This document shows positions 22,132 to 33,735 of a DNA stretch of 64,000 bases, piece by piece. The notes beneath the pieces are model-generated. The model was given only the letters and a program-made list of their open reading frames with translations. It searched no databases and was not told the origin of the DNA. The translations under genes were made by a program, and so were the position numbers. Each line of letters begins with the position of its first letter. Within the stretch, counting starts at the first letter, position 1. Origin of the DNA: Triangularia verruculosa (taxonomy: Eukaryota > Ascomycota > Sordariomycetes > Sordariales > Podosporaceae); the NCBI GenBank assembly GCA_033296885.1, contig MU863875.1, positions 186,001 to 250,000 of the forward strand. The letters are read 5' to 3'.

Positions 22132-24354
22132 ATGGATCCTCTTTCTGTGAACTCGTCCAACACCCTGGCCAAGAGCGGTCACACTGCTGGTGACATCCCC
22201 AATGATGGAACTGGTGTCGTTGCTCTCGATCCCTACCTTGAGCCATTCAAGCCCTCGTTGAAGAGACGCTTCGACAGGGCTCAAGACTGGATCAAGAAGA
22301 TTGAAAAGACGGAGGGTGGCCTGGAAAAGTTCAGCAGGGTATGTTGACAACCTCACACCTTTCAGGACCATGCTGACCATTTCAGGGGGCCGACACCTAC
22401 GGTATCCATCAAAAGGATGATGGCAGCATCTACTACAGAGAATGGGCTCCCAATGCCAAGCAGGCCTCTCTCGTCGGAGAGTTCAACAACTGGGATCGCA
22501 ATGCCCACCGCATGACCAGGAACGACTTCGGTGTCTTTGAGATCACCGTCCCCCCTACCAGCGACGGAAAGCCTGCCATCCCGCACAACTCCAAGATCAA
22601 GATTTCTCTTGAGCTCCCAAGTGGGGAGTGGGTTGACAGACTGCCAGCCTGGATCAAGTATGTCACTCAGGATATCTCCGTCTCACCAGCCTACGATGCT
22701 CGGTTCTGGAATCCCCCGGCGTCTGAAAGATATTCTTTCAAGCACCAGCGACCCAAGAAGCCAGAAAGCCTGCGTATCTACGAGGCTCATGTCGGTATCT
22801 CTTCGCCCGAGCTCCGGGTAACCACGTACAAGGAGTTTACCAAGAACATGCTCCCCCGCATCAAGGGCCTGGGCTACAACGCCATCCAGCTCATGGCCAT
22901 CATGGAACACGCTTACTACGCCAGCTTCGGCTACCAGGTCAACAATTTCTTTGCTGCCAGCAGCAGATATGGCCCTCCAGAGGACCTCAAGGAGCTGGTA
23001 GACACCGCTCACAGCCTGGGTCTTGTTGTTCTCCTGGATGTTGTTCACAGTCACGCCTCCAAGAACGTCTTGGACGGCTTGAACGAGTTCGACGGCAGCG
23101 ATCATCAGTACTTCCACGCGGGTCCCAAGGGCAGACACGAGCTCTGGGACAGCAGGCTTTTCAACTATGGCCACCATGAGGTTCTCAGATTTCTGTTGAG
23201 CAATCTCAGGTTCTGGATGGACGAGTACCGGTTTGATGGCTTCCGGTTCGACGGTGTTACGAGCATGCTTTACCATCATCACGGTATTGGAACGTAAGTA
23301 TACATTCCTTTACCCAATTGAGGGCTACGGCTGACTAACAATGATTAGCGGCTTCTCTGGTGGCTACCACGAGTACTTCGGGGCTGCCGTTGATGAGGAG
23401 GCTGTTGTCTATCTCATGTTGGCTAATGAGCTGCTCCACGATCTCTACCCTGAGGTGATCACGGTGGCCGAAGATGTGTCTGGCATGCCGGCACTGTGCC
23501 TGCCACTTTCCTTGGGTGGTGTTGGCTTCGACTACAGACTTGCCATGGCCATTCCCGACATGTGGATCAAGATCCTCAAGGAGAAGAAGGACGAGGACTG
23601 GGATATTGGCAACATTGCCTTTACCCTCACCAACCGCCGCCACGGTGAGAAGACCATCGCCTACGCCGAGAGTCACGACCAAGCTCTCGTGGGTGACAAG
23701 TCTCTCATGATGCATCTGTGCGATGCTGAGCTTTACACCAACATGTCCACGCTCACCCCCTTGACTCCGGTTATTGACCGGGGCATGGCCTTGCACAAGA
23801 TGATTCGTCTCCTGACCCACGCTCTCGGGGGCGAAGGCTATCTCAATTTTGAGGGCAACGAGTTTGGCCATCCCGAGTGGTTGGACTTCCCTCGCGAGGG
23901 CAACAACAACTCTTTCTGGTATGCTCGCCGTCAGTTGAACCTTACTGAGGATCCCCTCCTGCGCTACCAGTTCCTCAACAACTTTGACCGCTCCATGAAC
24001 TTGTGCGAGAGCAAGTACGGCTGGTTACATGCTCCTCAGGCGTACATCTCTCTCAAGCATGAGGGCGACAAGGTCATTGTCTTTGAGCGGGCCGGTGTGG
24101 TGTTTGTGTTCAACTTCCATCCGTCGCAGAGCTTCGAGAAATACCGCATCGGTGTCGATGTTGCGGGCACGTATAAGGTGGTGCTCGACTCTGACACCAA
24201 GGAGCACGGTGGTTTCAGCCGAGTCGACTCCAACACGCGCTTCTTTACTGAGCCATTGGAGTGGAACGGGCGGAGGAATTGCACTCATATCTATCTCCCT
24301 TGCAGGACTGCTCTGATCTTTGCTTTGGAGTCGACCACTCAGAATGGTCATTGA
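22132..24354 (+). CDS. glc3: 1,4-alpha-glucan (glycogen) branching enzyme
   Basis: Exons 22132-22338, 22386-23293 and 23349-24354 give 706 residues; introns are 47 nt (gtatgt to cag) and 55 nt (gtaagt to tag). The enzyme cuts an alpha-1,4 glucan and re-attaches the piece through an alpha-1,6 bond, making glycogen branches in the cytoplasm. An N-terminal CBM48-type domain is visible (YREWAPNAKQASLVGEFNNW). The GH13 barrel carries DVVHSHAS, the nucleophile Asp near 358 in FDGFRFDGVTSM, the acid/base Glu near 413 in ITVAEDVSGMP and the third Asp near 482 in ESHDQALVGDK. The all-beta C-terminal domain follows. Length and motifs match the eukaryotic GBE1/Glc3 family. The upstream region is shared with mcx1; atp2 lies 590 bases downstream in the same direction. 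Confidence 0.97.
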
Positions 24355-24946
24355 CTACAGCATGTCATGTCATGGTTTAGCAGTTGAGTAGCTGCCCGGA
24401 GATGTACTGGATTTTCAAAATGGGTGGGAGGTATTTTGTTTTGTGTTAGAATTATTTACTTTTAAAAGCGTGACTGGGAAAACCCAAAAGGATAGATAGA
24501 TTCAGAAATGTATGAAATGTACAATGCGTTGGGCACCATATGGATAGAGAGCTTCATTGTGCGAGGATCAGTCCAGGGGCTCGATTCCGGGACGTCCCGG
24601 CCAGCTGGACAATTCGAAGGCCAGAACGGATATGCAACTGCCATGATGCAATAATCCGAGGAGGGAAATCTCTAGAAGCATTGGCCCAGTAGTGCCCACC
24701 GTGGGGCAGCAATTCGCAAAGAGGGGAGGGCCTCAAGAAGCAAACAGAATGGCTGGAGCGAAAGAGTGGGTCCACCTCTGCCAAAATGCTCAAACTTGGA
24801 ACCCGTCAGGTCACGTGGAAAGATGGAGCTCCGCAGCTTCTAGCCGAAAGCTCATCGAGAGATTTTCGAACCCGTTTTCTTCCTCCTCCAAGCCATTCTC
24901 TCGCCTTGCACATCCACCATCCAAGTCCGCCCTTACCATCGTCAAG
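24355..24946. promoter_or_regulatory. Spacer: branching enzyme 3' flank and atp2 upstream region
   Basis: About 590 bases. A CACGTG E-box word lies at about 24812 and CT-rich leader at 24880-24940, directly before the atp2 ATG. No other gene seen. Confidence 0.5.
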
Positions 24947-27098
24947 ATGTTCAAGAGGTGAGTTGCTGCCCATTGAGGACCGAACCACCCCTGCCGTCCA
25001 CTTGCCGGCTCCCAATCGAGCCCAATTGAGACTGACTAGAGGCTCTTCTGCCCTCCCCCTCAACAGCGGCATTTCCGCCTTCGCCCGGACGGCTCGTCCC
25101 TCCTTCGCGGCGGCGACTCGTCGCGCCGTTCGCCCGGCCCCCCTCAACTTCAGAGCCCCTGCCCTCAGCAGATTCGCCAGCACGGCCGGTGTTGGTGATG
25201 GCAAGATCTACCAGGTCATCGGTAAGCTTGAGCACCACACAACTTGCGCCCGCCCGCCCTGGCGAGGTGGGACATCCCGGGAAAATTCAGCTAACCATGT
25301 CTCTCCCAACCAACAGGTGCCGTCGTCGATGGTCAGTACCAGTAAACAAAAACATAAAGACAATGTCGTCGGCCGAATCATTGTCGCTGACCCCCTACCA
25401 CAGTCAAGTTCGACACCGAGAAGCTCCCCGCCATTCTCAACGCCCTTGAGACCCAAAACGGTGGCCAGAAGCTCGTGCTCGAGGTCTCGGTACGCCAAGA
25501 CCCCCCTCCCGCCTCCAACCAACCACACACGTGTACTGACAACCCGCACAGCAACATCTCGGCGAGCACGTCGTGAGATGTATTGCCATGGACGGTTGGT
25601 TTTCCGTGATATCCGGCAGCGATGGGACTATTTTCTGAGACGCTATTTAGGTACCGAGGGTCTGGTTCGCGGCGCCAAGGCCGTTGATAGTGAGTTTTTT
25701 TTTTACCTTTTACCTACCAAGACATTGATGTCAGACATGCTAACCATGATACAGCCGGTGCTCCCATCACCATCCCGTGAGTTGATGCCGAAGAAAACAA
25801 CGACAAACATATGGTCGGGACACACCAACTGACGTTTGCTAGTGTCGGCCCTGCCACTCTTGGTCGTATCATGAACGTCACCGGTGACCCGATCGACGAG
25901 CGTGGACCCATCAAGACTGACAAGCGCCTCCCCATTCACGCCGAGGCCCCCGAGTTCGTTGAGCAGTCGACCACCGCCGAGGTTCTCGTTACCGGTATCA
26001 AGGTCGTCGACCTCCTCGCCCCCTACGCCCGTGGTGGAAAGATTGGTCTCTTCGGTGGTGCCGGTGTCGGCAAGACCGTGTTCATTCAGGAGCTCATCAA
26101 CAACATCGCCAAGGCCCACGGTGGTTACTCCGTCTTCACTGGTGTCGGTGAGCGTACCCGTGAGGGTAACGATCTGTACCACGAAATGCAGGAGACCTCC
26201 GTCATTCAGCTTGATGGCGAGTCCAAGGTCGCCCTGGTCTTCGGTCAGATGAACGAGCCCCCTGGAGCTCGTGCCCGTGTCGCCCTTACTGGTCTTACCG
26301 TTGCTGAGTACTTCCGTGACGAGGAGGGTCAGGATGGTGAGTTTTATATATGCCTCTGAAAATTTCACTTTTGACAAAAAAATACTAACTTGATACTCTC
26401 TAGTGTTGCTCTTCATTGACAACATTTTCCGCTTCACCCAGGCTGGTTCCGAGGTGTCTGCCCTTCTTGGTCGTATCCCCTCTGCCGTCGGTTACCAACC
26501 CACTCTCGCCGTCGACATGGGTGGTATGCAGGAGCGCATTACCACCACCACCAAGGGTTCCATTACCTCGGTCCAGGCCGTCTACGTCCCTGCTGACGAT
26601 TTGACTGATCCTGCCCCTGCCACCACCTTCGCCCATTTGGACGCCACCACTGTCTTGTCCCGTGGTATCTCCGAGTTGGGTATCTACCCCGCCGTCGACC
26701 CTCTCGACTCCAAGTCTCGCATGCTCGACCCCCGCATTGTCGGTGAGGAGCACTACAAGACCGCCACCCGTGTCCAGCAGATCCTCCAGGAGTACAAGTC
26801 TCTTCAGGATATCATTGCCATTCTTGGTATGGACGAACTTTCTGAAGCCGATAAGCTCACCGTCGAGCGTGCCCGCAAGATCCAGCGTTTCCTGAGCCAG
26901 CCTTTCACCGTCGCCCAGGTTTTCACTGGTATCGAGGGTAAGCTCGTCGACCTCAAGGACACCATTGCCTCGTTCAAGGCCATTCTTTCTGGTGAGGGTG
27001 ATGACCTCCCCGAGGGCGCTTTCTACATGGTTGGTGACTTTGCTTCTGCCCGCGCCAAGGGTGAGAAGATTCTTGCCGAGCTTGAGGCGAGCGCTTAA
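24947..27098 (+). CDS. atp2: Mitochondrial F1 ATP synthase beta subunit
   Basis: Nine exons: 24947-24957, 25067-25221, 25317-25331, 25404-25489, 25552-25594, 25651-25689, 25755-25776, 25843-26336 and 26404-27098. They join to 1560 nt, 519 residues, the length of the Neurospora protein as I recall it. Beta is the catalytic subunit of F1Fo-ATP synthase on the matrix side of the inner membrane. Visible: presequence MFKSGISAFARTARPSFAAA, Walker A GGAGVGKT, the GERTREGNDLY block with the catalytic Glu, Walker B region VLLFIDNIFRF and the DELSEADK motif. Introns crowd the first 1.5 kb. Exons of 11, 15, 39 and 22 nt were placed by restoring the conserved protein with GT-AG junctions; the gttggt donor at 25595 is the weakest. 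The last two exons show strong codon bias, as expected for high expression. Confidence 0.97.
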
Positions 27099-27715
27099 TT
27101 TGGTGGTGGCAAAGTGTAAAAGTGGGAAGGAGTCGGCGACCTGTGTATAGAAGCGAAAATGGTTTCCGGGGAGTTCCCTAGCTCAGTCAAGTTTCTTTTG
27201 TGAGCTGTGTATCAATTGAGTCTTTCCACGTTATCATGTGTTCCATTCTGTCTGTTCCATTTGATCTGATGTCCACGTGTGGGAGTCTCGGCATTAGATT
27301 TGGTGCACATGGTTGTGGGATAAAAGGGGCCAATGGGAGATTTGACTGATGCTATATAGTAAATGAATGTTTAGCCGAAGTCCGTGGCTGTGTCTTTTGA
27401 GTGTCTGTCGGGAAGTGGTTGCTGTATATACGACGGGAATACAGAGTTCCGTCGAATGGAGGGCATTGGAGGGAGGGTAATATGCGGGGATTAAACCATG
27501 TGGTGCCGATCTGGGGCCTGGGGGGTTTGACTATGGGGAGGAGGTGATGGCGATGGATGTTGGGTGGGAGGGACGGGTAAGGGGAAAGGGGAGGTATAAA
27601 GTGACAGGTCTTGGCTTTTGTTTCTGCTGGGTTCGATAATTATCACATCACCACAGAGACTCGACATTTTCTTGGTCTGTCTTTTTTTCAGAATATTGGC
27701 CACAGAAAAACAAAG
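27099..27715. other. Spacer between atp2 and the esterase gene
   Basis: About 620 bases of atp2 3' flank and esterase upstream sequence. I see no gene, repeat or RNA in it. Confidence 0.5.
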
Positions 27716-29161
27716 ATGGTGTCGACTTTACTCGGGCTCGCCGCCCTTCTGGCTGTCAGAGGGGGGGGAGGTGATGGGGGCGCAGTTGACGGCTGTGACG
27801 TATGCTAATAATGCTAAGTAGTAAGCCGCAGATGTGAGTTTTGTTCTTCTCCTTTTCTTACAGCTCTTGGTTTTGGACGTAGTTGTTGTTTTGGAGGGGT
27901 TTCGGGGGTTTTGTGGGGGTTGTGTTGTGATGTTGAGGGATTGGGTAGATACCTGTTTTAAGGGTAGAGGATTGTTGAGATGAGAGAAAGAAAGGTTTGG
28001 GGGGGGGGGGGGGGAGGGGAGGGGTTTGGGTCGATGAGAGGGGAGTGGTTGCTGATAGAAGGGGTTCTGGGCACGTTTACGTTCCCGACAAGGCGTGGAC
28101 CGGGGAGGGAAAGGGACCGCTGGTTGTGGCGATACACTCGTGCCAGAGCTCGGGGCCGAGTTACTTTGCGAATGCGAAGATACCGTGGAGGCAGGGGAGC
28201 GATCGGAAGGGGTATGTGACGGTTTGGCCTAGTAGTCCTAATAGTGGGGGTTGGTGAGTGCTATTTTTTCTTTCTTCCTCCCCCTCCTCATTGCTCATTC
28301 CCCATGCCCCCCGCCCCCCCCCCTTTTTTTTTTTTTTTTTTGTTGATACCACCTCGCCTAGACACCTATCTACTCGACCTCTTTCTGAGGAGGATTTCTC
28401 CCACTTTCTTAAAGAGTATTTGGAGCTTGCTACGGCTTGAGATTTGGCTGACAGACAGGTATTGTGGTAATGTGATACAGTTGGGACGTCAGCTCAAAGA
28501 GGTCGCTGGTGAGGAACGGGGGAGGGGATTCCCACGCGATAGCAAACATGATTTTGTTTGCGATTGAAAAGTATGATTTGGATAAAGAAAAGGTGTTTGT
28601 CACGGGGGGGAGCTCGGGGGGGATGATGGCTAATGTTATGGCGGCGACGTATCCGGATCTGATTAGAGCTGTCTCGCTTTACTCGGGGGGTGCCGGCGGG
28701 GTGTTTTGTGAGTTCGGGGGGAGGGGTGGCGCAGTGGAATAATAGTTGTAGTGGTGGGCAGAGTAGGGGTTCTGGTGAGCAGTGGTATGTTTTTCCCCCT
28801 TTTCTTTTCTCACACCCGACCGAGGAACGGGATGTTGACGGTTATGATGGGTGGGATAGGGGAAATGTAGTGAGGGCGATGTATCGGGGGTATACAGGTC
28901 CACGGCCAAAAATGCAGATCTGGCATGGGAGTGCGGACGGGGACGTTGAGTCCGAATAATTACCAGGAGACGATCAGGCAGTGGACGAATGTGTTTGGGC
29001 TTCCGCAGACGCCGACGAGCACGGTGCAGAATTTCCCTGAGAGGAACTACCGGACGGAGAACTTTGGGGCGGAGGGGATAGTGCAGGGGATTTGGGCGCA
29101 GGGATTGGGACATAGTGTGCCGAGTAATTTGACGGCGAGTGAGCAGTGGTTTGGTATCTAA
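27716..29161 (+). pseudogene. CE1-family secreted esterase (acetylxylan/feruloyl type), frameshifted
   Basis: A polyhydroxybutyrate-depolymerase-like carbohydrate esterase is recognisable in pieces. Exon 1 starts at ATG 27716 with a short signal peptide (MVSTLLGLAALLAV), then GAQLTAVT in another frame. Exon 2 (about 28055-28253) reads GHVYVPDKAW, VVAIHSC and WPSSPNSGG. Intron 28254-28480 (gtgagt to cag) joins to CWDVSS. Exon 3 (28481-28784) has the nucleophile motif GGSSGGMM, then YSG, a +1 shift, and VPAGCF. Intron 28785-28859 joins to WGNVVRAMY; exon 4 has WHGSAD (acid), a +1 shift, then NNYQETIRQW and GLGHSVP (catalytic His). Each shift equals one extra base in or beside a G-run (27761-27770, about 28685-28690, 28939-28942). 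The first intron is uncertain. Such enzymes are secreted to de-esterify hemicellulose. Either a recent pseudogene or homopolymer errors. Confidence 0.75.
27999..28014 (+). repeat. G16 homopolymer
   Basis: Sixteen consecutive G in the presumed first intron of the esterase gene; a second extreme tract (C10 then T18, 28314-28341) lies in its second intron. Confidence 0.9.
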
Positions 29162-29953
29162 AAGTCGAAGGGGGTGTAGAAGGTGTTGGTTGTGCTGAGG
29201 ACAAGGGGTGAGACTGATCGGGTCGGAAGGGAAAGGAACTTGTAAGGGTCAATGGAGGCAAGAAGACAAGGAGAATGCTATTGTTATCAGCAGATGGCTT
29301 GATGGGTAAAGTCCAAAAGTGAGAATAATCAATCATTCCTGCTCTGCTTGCGGTCTTCCTTGAGCTCCTGTGGACCGTTCCTTTCTTCGCGGTGAAACCA
29401 GAATATCAACTGTAAATCTTCTGCTCGATGAGAATGGAAAAAAGGCCAGCTTTATGTTACTGAACTAGGATGTATCTGAGACACCGATACAGAAGTCCTC
29501 TACTTCTGGCAATAGTCGCCGAGTTCACTTCTAGCCTTTCCAGTTCGAAACCCAAGCTACCTACTTCCATATTCCATGAACAGCCCCCGAGACTCAAAAA
29601 AAATCAGATTTTGGCCCATCCGGGTGCTTGTGCTTGGTGCCATGACCATGACGTGGTCCTCAAAGCTTTAGCGATGGGATTTCCGACAAGTGGTTGTCGA
29701 CACTGCTTTAGTAGCTTACGCAGCTTACTGTTGGAGCAGAGCATAAAGCCAACTGACCAAGCAAATCGATGGAAACATCTGTTTCACACATATCTGATAA
29801 CTCGAAATTGTTATTCTCTCATGTAAATGAACTGAAAATAAGCCTAGACTATCTTGAAAACTGCCCAGAATACTTCCGGATGATACAGTCTATCGTTCTC
29901 GTACTACTTCTTTCTGCCCTAGCATCATCTCGCACATGAATTCCGTTAACCCC
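29162..29953. other. Convergent spacer esterase/orc5
   Basis: About 790 bases between two 3' ends. A 118-codon ORF (29470-29826) shows no recognisable motif and is not called. Nothing else found. Confidence 0.5.
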
Positions 29954-31496
29954 CTACTCAGTCAACCATTCCTCCACCTCAACCCCTACACTCCTCCCAA
30001 GTCCCCTGACCACCTCCCAACCAACAGCCACTCTCCACTTCCCGCCCAGATCCATAACATCACCCCCGCCTCCCACCTTAACCAGCAACCTCAAACTGGC
30101 CAAAGTAGCAATCGACATGTAAATATCATTATTAATCTCCTCCTCCTTCCCCAGCCCCTCACCAAACTTATGCCTGCTCCTCTCATCCCACTCTGTTCTC
30201 ACCGCAGTGAAGATGGCTAGCATCCTTTCCAGCACAAAGGCATGTGCTCCCAACAACTTCCTCGCAATCTTCCGGTGTTGACTGGCGTTTTTTCGGCCTC
30301 CTCTACCAGCAACGCCGGTAATACCAGTAAACCCACCTCTGCGGCGCTTACGGCCATGGTGGAAGGTGGAGAAGAGCGTGAGATCTGTTTTGGTTGGGTT
30401 GTGGGAGGCTAGGTAAGCTGATAGCAGGAGAAACCTCGCGGTAGTGGGGAGGAGGGTAGCCAGGTCGGTTGTTTTGACTGGCTTGACTGCAGTTGCGGTG
30501 GTGGTAGGGGGAGCAAGGGAGAGGGTTGGGTCAAGGAGGGATTCATCTTGAAAGTGAACCCTTGCCTGGACGACGAGCTTGGAGAACTCTTTTGCGGTGT
30601 GGGTTCTCGCGATGATGGGGGCGATGAACTTTGGCCAGAGGGTTTGGCAGGCCTGTGAGAGAGAGGGTAGGGTCCGGGAGGCGGATCGGGAGAGGGAGTC
30701 GTGGACTGCGCCGACGAAGCGGGACCAGAGGTCGGTGGTTTCTAGAGCGGTTGCGTTTGAGATTGTTGGGGGAGGGGTGAGGGAGAGGATGGAGATGAAT
30801 TCTGGTTTGGTGTAGGTTGGGAAGTGGAGGTGGGGGACGAAGGTGGTCAGGAGGTTATTTGGGGGCGGTGAGGTGACGATGAAGACTGTTGTCAGGGAGG
30901 GGATCTAGGTGGTGTTAATGACGACAACTCATGAAAATATGATACGGTGAGAGACTTACAATCTCTGAAAGCCTTGCCAGAGCTGGCAGTAGAGTGTGCG
31001 GCGCCTCTCTCTGATGGTCAATGCCGTCGAATACAAGCACGAACCGAAAGCCTTCTGGTCGTTCCGTGTACTTGAGCATCTTTGACAGCTCAACCGTCAA
31101 CTGTGAAACTGACTCGCATCTTGGGGGGACCGTCTCCCACTCCAGGGCGGCAGCCACCTTTCCCACAACCGTTTCATACAGATGGCGAGCTGTGATACAT
31201 TCTATCGAGTTCACAACAGCATGTCTAAGCGAGTCACCGTCAAGGCTGGCCAAGAGGGCGGTTGTGATGGCAGTTTTGCCTGTTGCTTCGGTGCCATAGA
31301 CCACCAGATTCCGACATGGTGCAGCACTGGGCTTTGTTTGTCAACTTCATGTCCTACATGTTTCTCATAAGATGGGGGTTCATACATTCAGAAGCGTAGC
31401 CAATGCTCGGATCTGGGACTCTCGGCAGGGAAACTCTTTGGCAATCAGCGTGAGTCTGAGCTCGTCTGGGAGCTCGAATATTGGGACTGTCATCAT
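29954..31496 (-). CDS. orc5: Origin recognition complex subunit 5 (Orc5)
   Basis: Exons 31496-31386, 31331-30960 and 30904-29954 join to 477 residues; introns are 31385-31332 (gtatga to aag) and 30959-30905 (gtaagt to tag), both phase 0. Orc5 is an AAA+-fold subunit of the six-protein complex that marks replication origins and loads Mcm2-7. The N-terminus TVPIFELPDELRLTLIAKEF and the following PCRNLVVYGTEATGKTAIT (Walker A) fit the family, as does the Walker-B-like stretch FVLVFDGID. The C-terminal exon stays open for 317 codons. It includes a predicted winged-helix region ending in GRSVGVEVEEWLTE and a basic, glycine-rich GRKRRRGG segment. Two adjacent ATGs exist (31496 and 31493); either could start. 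The 445-base upstream region is shared with the zinc-cluster gene. Confidence 0.9.
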
Positions 31497-31941
31497 GAAT
31501 GGATCAATAGAGGCTCAAAGTCGCAGATGAGGAGGTAATTCGAGGCTAGAGATGGCCGTTACAAGAAGGTGTCAACGCGTCGCGCGTCTCAGGGCGTCAG
31601 TGCGCTGATTCTACGGGCTACTTACCTTTTGGCCCCACTTGTTCCATGCTGTCGGCTGCTGGGGAGCCCGAGCGTTGGGAATTATGAATGAAATTGGAGA
31701 GAAGACATTCACATCTCATCCGATGAAAGATGTGGAGGATCGATCTAATGCAGGTTAGTCTTCAACTTACAGCAGCACTATGCCCAGCTGAGGTTGAATC
31801 GGTGATGTGCAGCACCAACCAACGGAGCCTCTTGGCCCTGGGCCAGATCGCGGGGCCCCGAACTTTCCCTGGCTGGGCCAGATCCAAGAGAAGCGATAAC
31901 TCGGGTTGCAACCTCCGGTGAATCTCTAGCTGGGGACTATC
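31497..31941. promoter_or_regulatory. Divergent upstream region of orc5 and the zinc-cluster gene
   Basis: 445 bases between the two start codons. No defined binding site recognised. Confidence 0.5.
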
Positions 31942-33735
31942 ATGGAAAAGCAACATCATCCTGACAGCTTCACTAGCCAGGCCCAACCTCAGGTCCAGCG
32001 CCTCCCCACCCTCCAACCAAAGGCCGTTCTGGAGCGTGACCGTCCACGACAATCCATAGAGGGTCCGCTGAGGGGGGGCAGTGGACCCGGCGAAGGAAAC
32101 ACCATGAGTTCATCGACACAATCAAGCTCATCTGGTCCTGTCGAAAAACCATACCACGCCAAACGCCCGCACCGCAAGAGTAGGACCGGTTGCCGGAACT
32201 GCAAGGCCAGAAAGGTCAAATGTGATGAAGGCAGGCCATCATGTCGTGCCTGTACCACCAGGAACAACTGCTGTGTCTGCCCCGTTATCACACCAACAGC
32301 AACGGCGGCAGCGGGAGCTCGCAATCGCGCATCAGCCGCCAGCTCTGCTGTTGCTACTCGCCGACAGTTTCAAGCTCCGGTTCCGGTTCAGGAGCCAGAG
32401 TTTGTTCCTATGGGCCATGATGACACCGAGATGAAGCTTCTCTGGGTGTTCACCACCAACACCTACACGTCGTATTCTTCCGGCCCCTTCAAGCAGCGCA
32501 TGGTTGACACGATCCTCCGACAAAATGTTATCCAGCACGCCTTCGCCAACCCGTTCCTCATGAATTGCTGCCTTGCGGTGGCGGCTCAACACATCAACCG
32601 GAACGGCGGCCGTAACGACATGCAAATTCCACAGTCCAGGGAGCTCACCTACCGGGTCAAGGCTCTGGAGAGTTTCAGAAAAGCCGTGGAAAAGCCCAAA
32701 GCCTCGACATACCCGGCCCTCATCGCCTGCGCTTACCTCCTTACTGGTCTATCAACGTACATGTTCCGTGACAATGACGCCGGGCCAACTTCTCTGGCCA
32801 TCCTTGACTGGATGGCAATCTGGCGGGGCATTGGCGCCATCATCGACGTCACCAAACTCCCAACACTGGCCCAGTGCGGTCTCCTACCCATCATCTTCCG
32901 ACCAGACGTCGACATGAAAAACTCCATCAACCATGCCCCCGCCCACCTCCGCGCCGTGGCCGACACCCAAGAACACCTCGACACCCCCTGGCTCGCCGGA
33001 TACCACGAAGGCCTCCAAGTCCTCGGATCCATATACCACGAACTCAAACTCTCCGGCTACAACAGCCACATGTTCATCTGGCGCGTCATGACCTTCTTCA
33101 CCTTTCTCGGGCGCGAGTTCGTCACGTCTGCACATCACCGCCGCCCACCAGCTCTCGCCATGATCGCCCACTTCCTCGCCTTCACCACCCTAGTCTCGGA
33201 CAAGATCTGGTGGCTCGAAGACATGGCCTCGCACCAAATCCCAAGGATCTTCAACATCGTCTACGGGATGGGCCCTCCGCACACAGCCCTGGGCAGGACA
33301 CAGCCACTGGAGATACCCCTCCGCTGCTTGGAGCCTTTAAGTCACGTCGAGAAAGCTAGACTCATCCTCCAAGACGCAACATGGGTCCACCCCCCCCTTC
33401 CACCGGGGGAAATGCCGGTTACGTACGACAGCGCAGAGAGGGAGTGGATGCTGACAAAGATGATGAGAGGGCAATCCCGCTCGCCTTCTGTCTCGTCTCC
33501 TCCACCGCTGTCGGTTGCAGGATCGTCTGAGCCATCTAGCCCGCCGCCGAGGAAGGAGATGGTGATTTGTGCACGAAGGGACGAGTTAATCATTCGGCCG
33601 GAGGATGACCAGGGGAAGGGGGTCCAGTATGAGCATCTGGAGGGGGCGTACTACGCGCTGGACGGGGTGAGGGTGACGGATACGGAATTCTACAGGGCGA
33701 TGGGCCTGAATGGGACGGTAACGGAGCTACACTAA
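31942..33735 (+). CDS. Zn2Cys6 transcription factor
   Basis: Single exon, 597 residues from ATG 31942. A fungal zinc-cluster DNA-binding domain lies at residues 84-113, with ligands C84, C87, C94, C101, C104 and one of C110/C111/C113, after a basic HAKRPHRKSRTG lead-in. The pattern C-x2-C-x6-C-x6-C-x2-C then C is the Gal4 class; the KSRTGC..CKARKVKCDE version recalls regulators of the sterol-uptake (Upc2-like) group. After a Thr/Ala linker (about 115-150) comes an alpha-helical middle region (MKLLWVFTTNTYTSYS, FLMNCCLAVAAQHINR) typical of the fungal regulatory domain. The C-terminus has a Ser/Pro-rich stretch. An in-frame ATG at 32104 (residue 55) could be the true start. Target genes cannot be deduced; neighbours are unrelated housekeeping genes. 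Confidence 0.88.
   Translation: MEKQHHPDSFTSQAQPQVQRLPTLQPKAVLERDRPRQSIEGPLRGGSGPGEGNTMSSSTQSSSSGPVEKPYHAKRPHRKSRTGCRNCKARKVKCDEGRPSCRACTTRNNCCVCPVITPTATAAAGARNRASAASSAVATRRQFQAPVPVQEPEFVPMGHDDTEMKLLWVFTTNTYTSYSSGPFKQRMVDTILRQNVIQHAFANPFLMNCCLAVAAQHINRNGGRNDMQIPQSRELTYRVKALESFRKAVEKPKASTYPALIACAYLLTGLSTYMFRDNDAGPTSLAILDWMAIWRGIGAIIDVTKLPTLAQCGLLPIIFRPDVDMKNSINHAPAHLRAVADTQEHLDTPWLAGYHEGLQVLGSIYHELKLSGYNSHMFIWRVMTFFTFLGREFVTSAHHRRPPALAMIAHFLAFTTLVSDKIWWLEDMASHQIPRIFNIVYGMGPPHTALGRTQPLEIPLRCLEPLSHVEKARLILQDATWVHPPLPPGEMPVTYDSAEREWMLTKMMRGQSRSPSVSSPPPLSVAGSSEPSSPPPRKEMVICARRDELIIRPEDDQGKGVQYEHLEGAYYALDGVRVTDTEFYRAMGLNGTVTELH

Noticed and set aside
29936..30220. 94-codon plus-strand ORF
   Set aside because: Antisense to the last exon of orc5; Pro/Asn/His-rich without a motif.
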